64,000 nt of DNA, from assembly GCF_015550595.1 (NCBI RefSeq), contig NZ_JADNBB010000008.1, positions 124,001-188,000 on the forward strand, given 5' to 3'. Under the pieces are notes generated by a model. That model saw only the letters and a list, made by a program, of their open reading frames with translations. It was not told where the DNA came from and ran no database searches. The DNA is from Parabacteroides goldsteinii. GTDB taxonomy: Bacteria > Bacteroidota > Bacteroidia > Bacteroidales > Tannerellaceae. The translations under genes were made by a program, and so were the position numbers. Shown here one piece after another: positions 19,353-27,995 of the stretch; position 1 is the first letter of the stretch; each line of letters begins with the position of its first letter.

Positions 19353-19448
19353 TAACAGGGCTGCAATATATGTGAAACAGAAAAGCTGTTCCTTTGCTGC
19401 CGGAAACAGTGATGTAACATTTTTTCACCGCAACCAACAAAGTTAGGA

Positions 19449-20735
19449 ATGAAAGTAATCAAATTAATGGCGCTCACCCTGTTGGCGCTGCTTCCCTTTC
19501 TCGCGGAAGCTCAGAACACGGAACAGTTAGATGCCCGCATAGATTCGCTGGCGGAAGAGGCAGCAACGCTGGATAAGATAGTGAAGGGACTTAGTAAGTT
19601 TAAAGTCTCTGCCTATATCCAGGGACAATATCAGTATGGGCAGGAAGATGCCACCCTGAAGGTCGGCGACAAGAACGAACATGAAGACAAAGGCTTCAAC
19701 CGTATCGGTATTCGTCGCGGCCGCCTGAAGTTTGAATACAACGACGGCATCGGAACCGGAGCCGTGCAGATTGAGGCAAACGATAAGGGTGTCAGCTTCC
19801 GTGACCTGTATATCGGGATCAAAGATCCTTGGACAAAACGCAGCCAGTTGATGGCCGGTGTCTTCAACCGTCCTTTCGGACATGAGATCGGCTACTCGAC
19901 CAGCGGTTTGGAGTCGCCCGAACGTGCTACCATTATCCAGTACTTCTTCCCGGACGAACGCGACCTGGGAGCTATGTTGACCCTCCGTGCCAAGAAAGAG
20001 AGTCCCCTGGGTTTCCTTCGCCTCGATGCCGGGCTCTTTGCCGGAAACAGTATCAACCGCGAAACCGACAGCCGCAAGGATTTTATCGGACGCCTGGGTG
20101 CCGATAAGGAGATCGGTAACTGGGGGAAATGGGGAGCAGGCCTATCCTATTATAATGGTGGTGTTTACAATCCGACGACAACAGCTTATGAGATGGACGG
20201 TCAACGCTTCGTCGAAGTGGATAAAGGTAAAACCGGTACTTACATGAAACGTGAATATATCGGTCTGGATGCCCAGTTCAGTTTCCTGAGTTCCTGGGGG
20301 ACGACTACTCTGCGTGCCGAAGGCCTTTTGGGTACACAGCCCGGTATCGCCTCCAGCAGTAAAAGCCCGAACAGCGGTACACGTCCGGAAGACCTGCCCG
20401 AAAACTCTTTGTTCAAACGTCCTTTTATCGGTTATTTCTTCTATCTGGTACAGGATATCGGAACGTCTCCTTTCTCTGCTGTATTCAAATATGATGTGTA
20501 CGACCCGAATACAAAGCTGAAAGGAAATGAGATAGGCGTGGAGAACACATTTACTTCCAAGACTGATTTAGCCCAGAGCACTTTCGGTATCGGTGGCCTC
20601 TACCGCTTCAACAAACATATCCGTGTACAGGCCTACTATGAATTCAACTTCAATGAAAAGAGCGACTTCGTAAAAGGTTACGAAAAAGACCGCAAAGACA
20701 ATGTGCTGACGGTTCGTTTGCAGTATAAGTTCTGA
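19449..20735 (+). CDS. OprP/OprO-type (phosphate-selective) porin
   Basis: A 428-residue outer-membrane protein with a signal peptide (ending AEAQ). A short coiled coil at about 25-50 (ARIDSLAEEAATLDKIV) is typical of trimeric OprP/O-like porins. The 16-strand barrel pattern follows (GIRRGRLKFEYNDGIGTGAVQIEA), ending VRLQYKF. Family members pass anions, often phosphate or pyrophosphate. A PstS gene follows after 100 bases and a Pho-box-like repeat precedes it, so a phosphate-starvation role is the best guess. Two other porins in this window (31199 and 35172) belong to the same broad family but sit in a heme/redox operon. Confidence 0.87.
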   Translation: MKVIKLMALTLLALLPFLAEAQNTEQLDARIDSLAEEAATLDKIVKGLSKFKVSAYIQGQYQYGQEDATLKVGDKNEHEDKGFNRIGIRRGRLKFEYNDGIGTGAVQIEANDKGVSFRDLYIGIKDPWTKRSQLMAGVFNRPFGHEIGYSTSGLESPERATIIQYFFPDERDLGAMLTLRAKKESPLGFLRLDAGLFAGNSINRETDSRKDFIGRLGADKEIGNWGKWGAGLSYYNGGVYNPTTTAYEMDGQRFVEVDKGKTGTYMKREYIGLDAQFSFLSSWGTTTLRAEGLLGTQPGIASSSKSPNSGTRPEDLPENSLFKRPFIGYFFYLVQDIGTSPFSAVFKYDVYDPNTKLKGNEIGVENTFTSKTDLAQSTFGIGGLYRFNKHIRVQAYYEFNFNEKSDFVKGYEKDRKDNVLTVRLQYKF

Positions 20736-20835
20736 CCGGATTACCTGAAAAGGAAACATAAATGTAACACCTGTTTCATGCTCTTGAAATACGCATGTAG
20801 TTACTTTGCAGTAAGAAATTAATTCAATAAGAGTA

Positions 20836-21654
20836 ATGAAAAAGACAATTCTTTTGGCTGCTATGGCCGCTTGTTTGTTTACGACAAATGTATTTGCACA
20901 GAAGATCAAAGGTAGTGATACTTGCTTGCCGGTGACCCAGACGGAAGCCGAAAACTTTATGAATAAGAATAAGGGATCAAAGGTTACTGTAACAGGTGGT
21001 GGCTCCGGTGTCGGTATCTCCGCTCTTATGGAAGGCACAACCGATATCGCCATGTCGTCACGTAAGATGAAATTCGATGAGAAAGTTCGTTTGCAGGAAG
21101 CAAAGAAAAATACAAAAGAGGTAGTAATTGCCTACGATGCCCTGGCCATCGTCGTTCACCCCTCCAACGGTGTGACGAACCTGACCCGCGAACAGTTGGA
21201 AGGTATCTTCACCGGAAAGATCAAGAACTGGAAGGAAGTAGGCGGTGCCGACCTGAAGATCGTTGCCTATTCGCGTGAAACGTCTTCCGGTACCTACGAG
21301 TTCTTTAAAGAAAGCGTCCTGAAAAATAAGAACTATATGAACGGTATCCTGAGTATGCCCGCCACCGGAGCGATCATCCAGTCGGTGAGCCAGACCAAAG
21401 GTGCTATCGGTTATGTAGGCCTGGCCTATGTCAACAAAGACGTAAAACCGATCCATGTCTCTTACGATGCCGGAAAAAGCTATGTAGAACCTTCTTTTGC
21501 CAACGCAAAGAATAAAACCTATCCGATCGTCCGTCCGTTGTTCTACTATTACGAAGTGAAGAATGAAGGTCCTGTGAAGCCTTTCATCGATTACGTGTTG
21601 TCTGCTGAGGGACAGGAAACTGTGAAGAAAGTGGGTTATATACCGGTCAAATAG
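20836..21654 (+). CDS. pstS: Phosphate-binding protein PstS-like
   Basis: A 272-residue periplasmic binding protein with a signal peptide (ending VFAQ). The PstS-type fold is shown by KGSDTCLP, GGGSGVGISALMEGTTDIAMSSR and the phosphate-loop segment SRETSSGTYEFFKESV. It should deliver phosphate to a PstCAB transporter. No pstC, pstA or pstB gene follows; a strong terminator ends the gene instead, so the permease must be elsewhere. It pairs with the porin gene upstream, an outer-membrane plus periplasm capture pair. Confidence 0.9.
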   Translation: MKKTILLAAMAACLFTTNVFAQKIKGSDTCLPVTQTEAENFMNKNKGSKVTVTGGGSGVGISALMEGTTDIAMSSRKMKFDEKVRLQEAKKNTKEVVIAYDALAIVVHPSNGVTNLTREQLEGIFTGKIKNWKEVGGADLKIVAYSRETSSGTYEFFKESVLKNKNYMNGILSMPATGAIIQSVSQTKGAIGYVGLAYVNKDVKPIHVSYDAGKSYVEPSFANAKNKTYPIVRPLFYYYEVKNEGPVKPFIDYVLSAEGQETVKKVGYIPVK

Positions 21655-21691
21655 TTTAGTCTTTAAAGCTTTTGTTTAGGGTGTAGTCTGA

Positions 21692-21749
21692 AAGGATCAA
21701 TATTATTGCACAAAAAAGATATACCTGTGCAATAATATTGGTCCTTTTT
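21692..21749 (+). terminator. Strong terminator after pstS
   Basis: The arm starting at 21692 (AAGGATCAATATTATTGCAC) pairs over about 19 bases with the arm at 21727-21745, with two G-U pairs, and is followed by a T-run. Confidence 0.85.
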
Positions 21750-21772
21750 GCACATCATTTGGTTTATTGTGC

Positions 21773-21780
21773 TACCTTTG
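21773..21780 (+). promoter_or_regulatory. -7 element of the nitronate monooxygenase gene
   Basis: TACCTTTG matches TAnnTTTG 30 bases before the ATG at 21810. The nearest upstream TTG is at a 22-base spacing, slightly long. Confidence 0.5.
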
Positions 21781-21809
21781 CTGCGTATTTATAAACTATA
21801 TAAACTTTC

Positions 21810-22877
21810 ATGAAGACATTAACAATCGGAGATCTTAAGCCCCGTTTCCCAATTATCCAAGGTGGGATGGGCGTAGGAATTTCTCTATCCGGCTTAGCCT
21901 CGGCCGTAGCAAATGAAGGTGGGATCGGCGTTATCTCCGCAGCCGGTCTCGGACTTTTATATAAGAAATTATCCCCCAATTACACAGAAGCAGGCAATTT
22001 AGGCCTGGCCGAAGAGATCCGTAAAGCCCGTGAAAAGGCAAAAGGTATCATCGGAGTGAACGTAATGGTGGCACTTTCCGACTTCGCAGAACTGGTAAAG
22101 ACAAGTATCGCCGAAAAGGTTGATATCATCTTCAGTGGTGCAGGTCTGCCGCTAGACTTACCTTCTTTCCTTAAGAAAGACAGTGTGACGAAGTTGGTAC
22201 CCATCGTATCGAGTGCACGTGCCGTACGCATCATCTGTGAAAAATGGAAGAACAACTACGACTATCTTCCCGATGCCGTTGTACTGGAAGGCCCGAAGGC
22301 CGGAGGTCACCTCGGTTACAAGGAAAACCAGTTGGAGGACGAACATTTTTCACTGGAAGAGTTGCTGCCCCAGGTGGTACACGAAGTTTCTCTGTTCGAA
22401 GAGAAATACAACAAGAGAATCCCGGTAATTGCGGCAGGAGGCATTTATACGGGTGAAGATATCAAACGCATGATGGATCTTGGAGCATCAGGCGTTCAAT
22501 TAGGAACCCGTTTTGTCACTACTACCGAGTGTGATGCTTCCGATGCTTTCAAAGAAAGCTATATTAAAGCGGAAGAGAAAGACATAGAGATCATCAAAAG
22601 TCCGGTCGGAATGCCGGGGCGTGCGATCCATTGTAATTTCCTCGAGAAGGTGAAGGCTGGCATCAAGCAACCGAAGGCGTGTCCATTCAACTGCATCAAG
22701 ACGTGTGACATCTCGAAAAGTCCTTATTGCATCGTAACGGCGTTGTATAATGCTTTCAAAGGAAACTTTGAAAACGGATATGCCTTTGCCGGAAGCAATG
22801 CCTGGAAGACCAACCGTATCATGTCGGTAAAAGAGACGATCAACGAACTGATCAACGAGTGGAAATCGAAAGAATGA
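21810..22877 (+). CDS. Nitronate monooxygenase family flavoprotein
   Basis: A 355-residue FMN-binding TIM barrel of the nitronate monooxygenase / 2-nitropropane dioxygenase family. Visible motifs are PIIQGGMGVGISLSGLA at the N-terminus, VVLEGPKAGGHLGY, and IPVIAAGGIYTGEDIKRMMDLGASGVQLGTRF for the phosphate-binding end. The Cys-rich C-terminus (CPFNCIKTCDISKSPYC) is an extra feature often seen in the anaerobe branch. Members oxidise alkyl nitronates, and some relatives are enoyl-ACP reductases (FabK). The substrate here is unknown. It stands alone between two terminators. Confidence 0.88.
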   Translation: MKTLTIGDLKPRFPIIQGGMGVGISLSGLASAVANEGGIGVISAAGLGLLYKKLSPNYTEAGNLGLAEEIRKAREKAKGIIGVNVMVALSDFAELVKTSIAEKVDIIFSGAGLPLDLPSFLKKDSVTKLVPIVSSARAVRIICEKWKNNYDYLPDAVVLEGPKAGGHLGYKENQLEDEHFSLEELLPQVVHEVSLFEEKYNKRIPVIAAGGIYTGEDIKRMMDLGASGVQLGTRFVTTTECDASDAFKESYIKAEEKDIEIIKSPVGMPGRAIHCNFLEKVKAGIKQPKACPFNCIKTCDISKSPYCIVTALYNAFKGNFENGYAFAGSNAWKTNRIMSVKETINELINEWKSKE

Positions 22878-22903
22878 TTTTTTCTACTTATATGAATACA
22901 AAA

Positions 22904-22936
22904 CCCCGGTAGGCGTAATGCTTATCGGGGTTTTAT
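22904..22936 (+). terminator. Intrinsic terminator after the nitronate monooxygenase gene
   Basis: CCCCGGTAGGC at 22904-22914 pairs with GCTTATCGGGG at 22920-22930 (two G-U pairs), followed by TTTTATT. Confidence 0.8.
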
Positions 22937-22959
22937 TATTATTCAGGATCTTGGCATGT

Positions 22960-23000
22960 CTTAGTAGTGTTACTACGTGTACGTAAATAGTGCTACTAAG
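22960..23000. repeat. Nested inverted repeats between convergent genes
   Basis: CTTAGTAG (22960-22967) and CTACTAAG (22993-23000) enclose a perfect 12-base palindrome TACGTGTACGTA (22974-22985). The element could form a cruciform. It lies just after the ends of both flanking genes. Confidence 0.6.
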
Positions 23001-23032
23001 CGTGACTTACCTATCCTGTCGGCAAGCAGTGA

Positions 23033-24481
23033 TTATTGCTCATCCAACCATTTGCTCAATCCTTCCTTATTCTGTACTGCGGCTTTGACACCAGCATTGG
23101 CAGCCTTGCTGAAATACTCGAGTGCTTTCTGGTACTCTTTCTTCTTGGCGTAGGCAACACCGAGGTTGTTCCATGCTTCCGGTGTATTGATCTTTTGCAG
23201 ACGTTCGATACCGGCTTCGGTAGCTCCGCGTTCTATTTCCAGGGCGGCTGTGTTCTGCTGTGCGACCGGATCGGTCGGGTAGAGGCGTACGGCAATGTCG
23301 AATACTTCCTTGAATGCTTCACTATCTTTCGGATAAGTGTTGGCTACCACGAACATTTCGTTCAGGCTCAGGTATTGCGGTTTCGTCTTGATCACCTGTT
23401 TCGCTTCGTTCACGTCGAACGGACGGGCAATGTAGGCCAATGTATAGTCGATACGGCGCAGGGCAGGATAATAATCATCCAGCAACATACGGTAAGTACG
23501 TCCTCCGTTCAGGGCTTTGAGTTGTGCTTTACGTTTGTTGATGTCGGATACTTCCAGCACTTTTAGGATTGCGTCGCGGTCGGACAGGTTAGAAGCTTTC
23601 ACTGCGTTGCGCAGGCCGATCCAGTCTTCACCTTCCCAGTTCACCTTCATCAGTGAGGCCGGCATATCTTCTTTATCTTTCATATAGGCAGCGAATGCCT
23701 TGGCCCGGCTTTCCGACAGTTTCATGTTATAGTCGTAGCCACCTTCCGGTGATGCGTATCCGGTGATATTGAACTCTGTAAATTTCAGGTTCTTGTCGTT
23801 ACGAACTTCATTCACGATCTTGTTTACGCTTTTCAGTTCGGCGGCATTATTCTTGAAGTCGTGCAACAGGACAGATTTGCCCACTTCAAAGTTCAGGTAA
23901 GCCGAGTGCGTTTCACTACGTTGTTTTACCGGTTCTGCCGGAGGAGTCACATAGCTCAGTTCATAAGTCGGTGCAACTACCGGAGGCAATATGCGTGACG
24001 ACAGCGGAGTGATATTGCTGGCTACATCACACGAAGCACATCCGGTGGTATTTGCCTGCATCACCAGCGAGGCATTACGCATCCAACTTTCGTACGGTAC
24101 GGTCAGAGTCATCGGAATAGATTCCGGCTGATTTTTCTTATGACGGAAGATCACGGTCGGTGTCTGTTCGAATGGCTCGGCACCGAAACCCATCTCGCGG
24201 TCGAGTGCTTTCATACGTTTCTTTCCGGTAATGACGAACGGATCGAACTTTACCGTGTGTGCTTTGTCTGCCGATTGAAGTACCGGAGTGACGATCACCA
24301 TGTTCTGTGATTTAAGCTCCATGTTGGTGAGATTAGCGGTGGTCGACAATACAACCTGGCTGCCCTGTTTGTTTACTTGCAGGTCGCTGTAAGTTATACC
24401 GTCGGGGCTAACAGTCTGTGCCTGCATGCTCCCATAGGCGGAGCATAATAAAACGGTTGCTATATAGAATAACTTCTTCAT
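23033..24481 (-). CDS. DUF3868/OmpA-family outer-membrane protein with TPR end
   Basis: A 482-residue exported protein with a signal peptide (ending SMQAQ). The N-terminal half matches the DUF3868 family found next to Bacteroidales fimbria genes. An OmpA-like peptidoglycan-binding segment lies at about 200-300 (FEVGKSVLLHDFKNN, FNITGYASPEGGYDYNMKLSESRA). The C-terminus holds a TPR pair (AWNNLGVAYAKKKEYQKALEYFSKAA). It follows the DUF3575 gene by 16 bases in one operon. In known loci such proteins accompany fimbrillin genes, but no fimbrillin is present here, so the pair may anchor something encoded elsewhere. Confidence 0.85.
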   Translation of the reverse strand: MKKLFYIATVLLCSAYGSMQAQTVSPDGITYSDLQVNKQGSQVVLSTTANLTNMELKSQNMVIVTPVLQSADKAHTVKFDPFVITGKKRMKALDREMGFGAEPFEQTPTVIFRHKKNQPESIPMTLTVPYESWMRNASLVMQANTTGCASCDVASNITPLSSRILPPVVAPTYELSYVTPPAEPVKQRSETHSAYLNFEVGKSVLLHDFKNNAAELKSVNKIVNEVRNDKNLKFTEFNITGYASPEGGYDYNMKLSESRAKAFAAYMKDKEDMPASLMKVNWEGEDWIGLRNAVKASNLSDRDAILKVLEVSDINKRKAQLKALNGGRTYRMLLDDYYPALRRIDYTLAYIARPFDVNEAKQVIKTKPQYLSLNEMFVVANTYPKDSEAFKEVFDIAVRLYPTDPVAQQNTAALEIERGATEAGIERLQKINTPEAWNNLGVAYAKKKEYQKALEYFSKAANAGVKAAVQNKEGLSKWLDEQ

Positions 24482-24497
24482 TTTGCTTGTTTGATTA

Positions 24498-25064
24498 TTA
24501 GTGGATAAAATAGATAAAAGAGATAGACGCTTTCGTCACACCCCAGTAGTTGTGGTTGCCGGTGCGTAGTTTCGGCATGTCTTTGCCCTTGGCGTACTCG
24601 TCGTAGTGCATACGGGCATAACCGGCACCGATCTCGCCTTCGATACTCCAGCGTTTGCTCAGTACCCATTGATGACCGATACTGATACCTCCACCGTACA
24701 GGTAACCGTCGTAGCGATGGTCGCGCAGTTTCTTGAACATATCGAACGGCAGTTTGAACCCTGACACATCGTATTGTCCGCCCAGGGCGTGAACGCCGAT
24801 AAATGTTCCGTTAAACTTTTCGCAGGTCCAGAAACGTACGCCTGCATGTGCCAGCCAATGTTTGAACTGTTTGTCGTTGTTGAACTCGAATGGATTGTAA
24901 CCCGCAGAAAGGTCCATCGTGACCTTCTTTCCTAATCCCACTTCCAGACCCAGGTTGGGAGTGGCGGTAGCATCGTAAACGATATTGTTCTTTAATGCGA
25001 CATGCTGTGCACTGGCATATAAAGAAAGAAATAACGTTGCTCCTATTAAAAAGAATTTCTTCAT
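24498..25064 (-). CDS. DUF3575 outer-membrane beta-barrel protein
   Basis: A 188-residue protein with a signal peptide (ending YASAQ) and an alternating hydrophobic/polar pattern of an eight-strand barrel (LALNNIVYDATATPNLGLEVG-type start, GGGISIGHQW, ASISFIYFIH end). This is the DUF3575 family, usually found directly before a DUF3868/OmpA gene in Mfa/Fim-type loci, as here. Its role is not known; a small outer-membrane assembly or anchoring component is likely. The 218 bases upstream hold no clear consensus promoter. Confidence 0.85.
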   Translation of the reverse strand: MKKFFLIGATLFLSLYASAQHVALKNNIVYDATATPNLGLEVGLGKKVTMDLSAGYNPFEFNNDKQFKHWLAHAGVRFWTCEKFNGTFIGVHALGGQYDVSGFKLPFDMFKKLRDHRYDGYLYGGGISIGHQWVLSKRWSIEGEIGAGYARMHYDEYAKGKDMPKLRTGNHNYWGVTKASISFIYFIH

Positions 25065-25282
25065 GTGATATTCATTATTAGTGATACTCTTTGTTCTTAA
25101 CAGCGAGGTTTCGGATATTGTTTGCTGTGTTTTAAAAAAAGGGTGAAATGTTAGGGTTAATTATTAGAAAGATGAGGCTTTTTGTATTTGTTATGTTAAT
25201 AGTAAAGGAGACAACAAGGGATACGTTTAAATAACGTAGTTAGTTTGGAGCCCGATTGTAGAGAACTGCAACACTGTCGGCT

Positions 25283-25891
25283 CTATGCTTTATTGATATC
25301 GCTGAGTTCCACCAGCTTATTCACAATCGCATAAACGGTCAAGGCGCTGGCACTGTGTACCTGCAACTTACGGGCGATATTTCTTCTGTGTGTGATGACC
25401 GTGTGGGTGGAGAGGAACAGGCGGTCGGCAATTTCACGGTTGGTCATGCCTTTTACCACGCATACCACTATCTCTTTTTCGCGGGCACTCAATGTCTGTT
25501 GTTCGTCGCCATCGCCGTCTTCCTCCGATTTGGCATGGAGCCGTTCCAGTTTAAGCCCGATCTCGTCGGGGCTGTCGAGGATATTGATATGATCGTCGTA
25601 ATAACGGATCAGGGAATGGTCGATAGGGGCATAGAGCATAGCTACACATTTCATATTCGGGCAACCTGTCATTTCTTTCAGATGTGGAATAGTGAAATAC
25701 CCGGGAATAGAAGGATTGATGATGAGGATATCCGGCCTGTGTGTCCGAAGATCCTCGGTAAGCGACTCGATAGTCGTTATTTCAGAAAACTGGACACGCA
25801 AGCCGCCGGGCAGGCGTTTCAGTATTGTTTCCAGTCCGTTACGGACGATAGCGGAAGGTTCAGCAATAACGATTTTCAGTGTGGTGCTCAT
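25283..25891 (-). CDS. LuxR/NarL-type regulator with degenerate receiver (copy 2)
   Basis: A 202-residue protein. The N-terminal 120 residues have the receiver fold (KIVIAEPSAIVRNGLETIL), but the acidic pair is AEP and the phospho-acceptor position is Asn (DILIINPSIPG), so normal phosphorylation is unlikely. The C-terminal LuxR helix-turn-helix is intact (LSAREKEIVVCVVKGMTNREIADRLFLSTHTVITHRRNI). It is a paralogue of the gene at 27996 with an almost identical DNA-binding domain. It follows the hemerythrin-like gene by 6 bases, so they are certainly co-transcribed. It is likely a regulator tuned by something other than a kinase, perhaps its hemerythrin-like partner (inference). Confidence 0.9.
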   Translation of the reverse strand: MSTTLKIVIAEPSAIVRNGLETILKRLPGGLRVQFSEITTIESLTEDLRTHRPDILIINPSIPGYFTIPHLKEMTGCPNMKCVAMLYAPIDHSLIRYYDDHINILDSPDEIGLKLERLHAKSEEDGDGDEQQTLSAREKEIVVCVVKGMTNREIADRLFLSTHTVITHRRNIARKLQVHSASALTVYAIVNKLVELSDINKA

Positions 25892-25897
25892 AGGGCA

Positions 25898-26590
25898 TCA
25901 ATTAATTGTTTTTTCTAATGCTAAAATAGCGGGCATAAAGAGATAATCTTCCACATGGTTGTGTGAAGCCAGGTCCTGCTCGGTGGCGAAGATGTCGAAC
26001 AGGACGCTGTTCAACAGGTTGCTTCCGGGACCGGGGTAATATTTTATCAGGATATTCTTCAGTTCCACGATCTTCATTTCTATCTGGTCGTGGCGTTTGC
26101 GGAAGATCGATATATTGTATTTCGGGTCTTTCTTTCCGGCCAGCAAGCCACGGACATACGGGAAGACCACTTTCTCTTCGTACGACATGTGCTTGTGTAC
26201 CTCTTCGGCATATTCGTCGAAGAACTGCTGGATAACGAAGGCTACATCTTTCGGGCATTCGGTGATGGCTTCCAATAGCTTCCTGCGCAGATGCGGCAGG
26301 CGGAAGTCAAGGAAGTAGTCGTGTGCATTATGCAAGTATGTGATCAGCGCATCGATAGACAGGCATTTATTGAGGTCGGTGACAGGAGTGGTTACGTCTT
26401 CCGTCAGGAAGTTTACCACTGTCAGGAAGGTGCAGGCGTCTACTCCATTCTGACGGCATACCTCACCGATATTCTTTTCTCCGAATCCCAGGGCAATCCC
26501 AAAACGGCTCATAACGAGGACCATCGGATAGTTCTCGCATATCAAATCGCTCATTTTATCGGTTTCCCGGTATTTTCCGTTTTTGTACAT
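25898..26590 (-). CDS. Hemerythrin/RIC-like di-iron protein (copy 2)
   Basis: A 230-residue cytoplasmic protein. The first 60 residues resemble the ScdA_N segment of RIC (YtfE) proteins (MSDLICENYPMVLVMSRFGI), but without its usual Cys pair. The rest is a hemerythrin HHE four-helix bundle with the metal-ligand pattern YLHNAHDYF, EVHKHMSYEEKVVFPYV, KRHDQIE and LASHNHVEDYLFMP. RIC proteins repair iron-sulfur centres after NO or oxidative stress and bind a di-iron site. It is a full-length paralogue of the gene at 28621 with the same 230 residues and clear identity over most positions. A TACCTTTG box on the - strand at 26643-26636 suggests its own promoter. Confidence 0.9.
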   Translation of the reverse strand: MYKNGKYRETDKMSDLICENYPMVLVMSRFGIALGFGEKNIGEVCRQNGVDACTFLTVVNFLTEDVTTPVTDLNKCLSIDALITYLHNAHDYFLDFRLPHLRRKLLEAITECPKDVAFVIQQFFDEYAEEVHKHMSYEEKVVFPYVRGLLAGKKDPKYNISIFRKRHDQIEMKIVELKNILIKYYPGPGSNLLNSVLFDIFATEQDLASHNHVEDYLFMPAILALEKTIN

Positions 26591-26741
26591 AGGCTGTTTC
26601 TTTCTTGTTTTGGTGTTATTGATTATTCAATAGTTCAAAGGTAATGCTTTTTCTGTGAACAGATGGAGTTGTTATTAATCTTTCACGTTTGTTGGGGCTA
26701 ACCATTCGTCAAAGAATCTCCGTCTTTTCAATAATAATCGA

Positions 26742-27887
26742 TTACAACGGAGCATATTCAGGCTCATCTACGGCAACGACGGCGATACATTCGATTTCGA
26801 CCAGCCAGCCCGGACGGCATACCGGAGCCCGAACGATCAGGTAAGGCATAGTCGGATGGTTTGTTTCCATGTATCGCTTCACGCGGGCAAAGTCTCCCGT
26901 GTCGCGGATGTAAACGATGGCCTGCATGATGTCATTCTGGTCGGCACCCGCTTCGTTTAACAGGGCGGTGATGTTTTCTACCATACGTTCCGATTGCTTG
27001 ATGACATCTCCCGGATAGACGATTTCGCCGTATCTGTCGATACTGGCCGTTCCCGAAACGAATACATGACGTCGGTCGCCATACGTGATAGCTACCCCTC
27101 TTTCAAACGTCACCCCGTATTCGTAGGTGCGACTCAAATGGTTGGGGGCATAAAGATACTGGATCTGTTCCTGGCCGATACCCGATACGGCATACGTATC
27201 CATTGTTACGTACACGCTTGTATCCTGATAACGTCCCTCTATGCCCGTACTGGCGATGAAGTGGGTGTTTTCCGTTAAGTTTTGCGTTGCAAAGACTTCC
27301 TTGCGGGCTTTCACGACTCCCGGGTAGTTGACATCTACATTCTGTACGAATATCCAGGTGCGGATACAGTTGTTTGCCAGCGTGCACTTGGCTTCTGTCA
27401 GTTGCATGATATAATCGCGGAAGATAAGCCGTGTCTGATATTCGGAGTTGGCAGCACGGTTACAAAGATTGGCTCCGAAAAGCTGGCGGTAACTTCCGTG
27501 ACGGGCTTCAAACAGATTGCTTGGGAGCACCTGCGTCTGTACACCTGTCTGGAGCCATGCCCAAAGGGCTATTTTAGTCCCGTTCATGGGGGCCTGTTGT
27601 ACGATGGATAATGCACAATACGGGTTGGAACGTTCTTTTTCCATCAGTAAAGCGGTCTGGTTGGTCACGTCACTCAGGAAATAACGGCGGAACACGGCAG
27701 TCGGGTTTCCCGGAAGCTCTTCCACACATTGTGTATAGGCTTTGAGCAAATCCTGCAACTGGGTGGAGTAATCATCCATACAATCCATTTGTTCGAGGAT
27801 GATATGATATTCGGTGATCCCTTTTTTTGTCTCAAAGGGGGTGATCTGTACTGCCGTTTTGTTGTATTGTCTTGTTATTGGATCCAT
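26742..27887 (-). CDS. RidA-like protein with extended N-terminal domain (copy 2)
   Basis: The ATG at 27887 (MDPITRQYNKTAVQ) fits a promoter at 27917-27946 and is preferred over the frame start at 27971, giving 381 residues. The C-terminal 130 residues are a RidA/YjgF domain (HVFVSGTASIDRYGEIVYPGDVIKQ, IMQAIVYIRDT, CRPGWLVEIECIAVV) with the Arg and Glu of the imine-hydrolysis site. The N-terminal part recalls the two-domain layout of FkbO/Hyg5 chorismatase-like proteins, so either an imine deaminase or a chorismate-acting role is possible. It is a paralogue of 29339-30487. It starts the second RidA/RIC/LuxR cassette. Confidence 0.85.
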   Translation of the reverse strand: MDPITRQYNKTAVQITPFETKKGITEYHIILEQMDCMDDYSTQLQDLLKAYTQCVEELPGNPTAVFRRYFLSDVTNQTALLMEKERSNPYCALSIVQQAPMNGTKIALWAWLQTGVQTQVLPSNLFEARHGSYRQLFGANLCNRAANSEYQTRLIFRDYIMQLTEAKCTLANNCIRTWIFVQNVDVNYPGVVKARKEVFATQNLTENTHFIASTGIEGRYQDTSVYVTMDTYAVSGIGQEQIQYLYAPNHLSRTYEYGVTFERGVAITYGDRRHVFVSGTASIDRYGEIVYPGDVIKQSERMVENITALLNEAGADQNDIMQAIVYIRDTGDFARVKRYMETNHPTMPYLIVRAPVCRPGWLVEIECIAVVAVDEPEYAPL

Positions 27888-27916
27888 GGTAACCTGATAT
27901 ATATATTTTTGTTTCC

Positions 27917-27946
27917 CAAAGATACAGTATATAGGATTGAAGCCAA
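27917..27946 (-). promoter_or_regulatory. Promoter of the second RidA/RIC/LuxR cassette
   Basis: On the - strand: TTG at 27946-27944, a 19-base spacer, then TATCTTTG at 27924-27917. This is a perfect Bacteroidetes consensus and gives a leader of roughly 23 bases to the ATG at 27887. Confidence 0.75.
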
Positions 27947-27995
27947 ATTCTGGAGTGTGAAAAGAAGACAAAAGCTGTGAGAAAATAATATTTTA

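Noticed and set aside
18497-19477. Long open frame on the - strand (326 codons) opposite the GH20 gene
   Set aside because: It has no recognisable motif, odd composition, and lies fully opposite a clear GH20 coding sequence. Similar long shadows oppose pflB and the TonB receptors.
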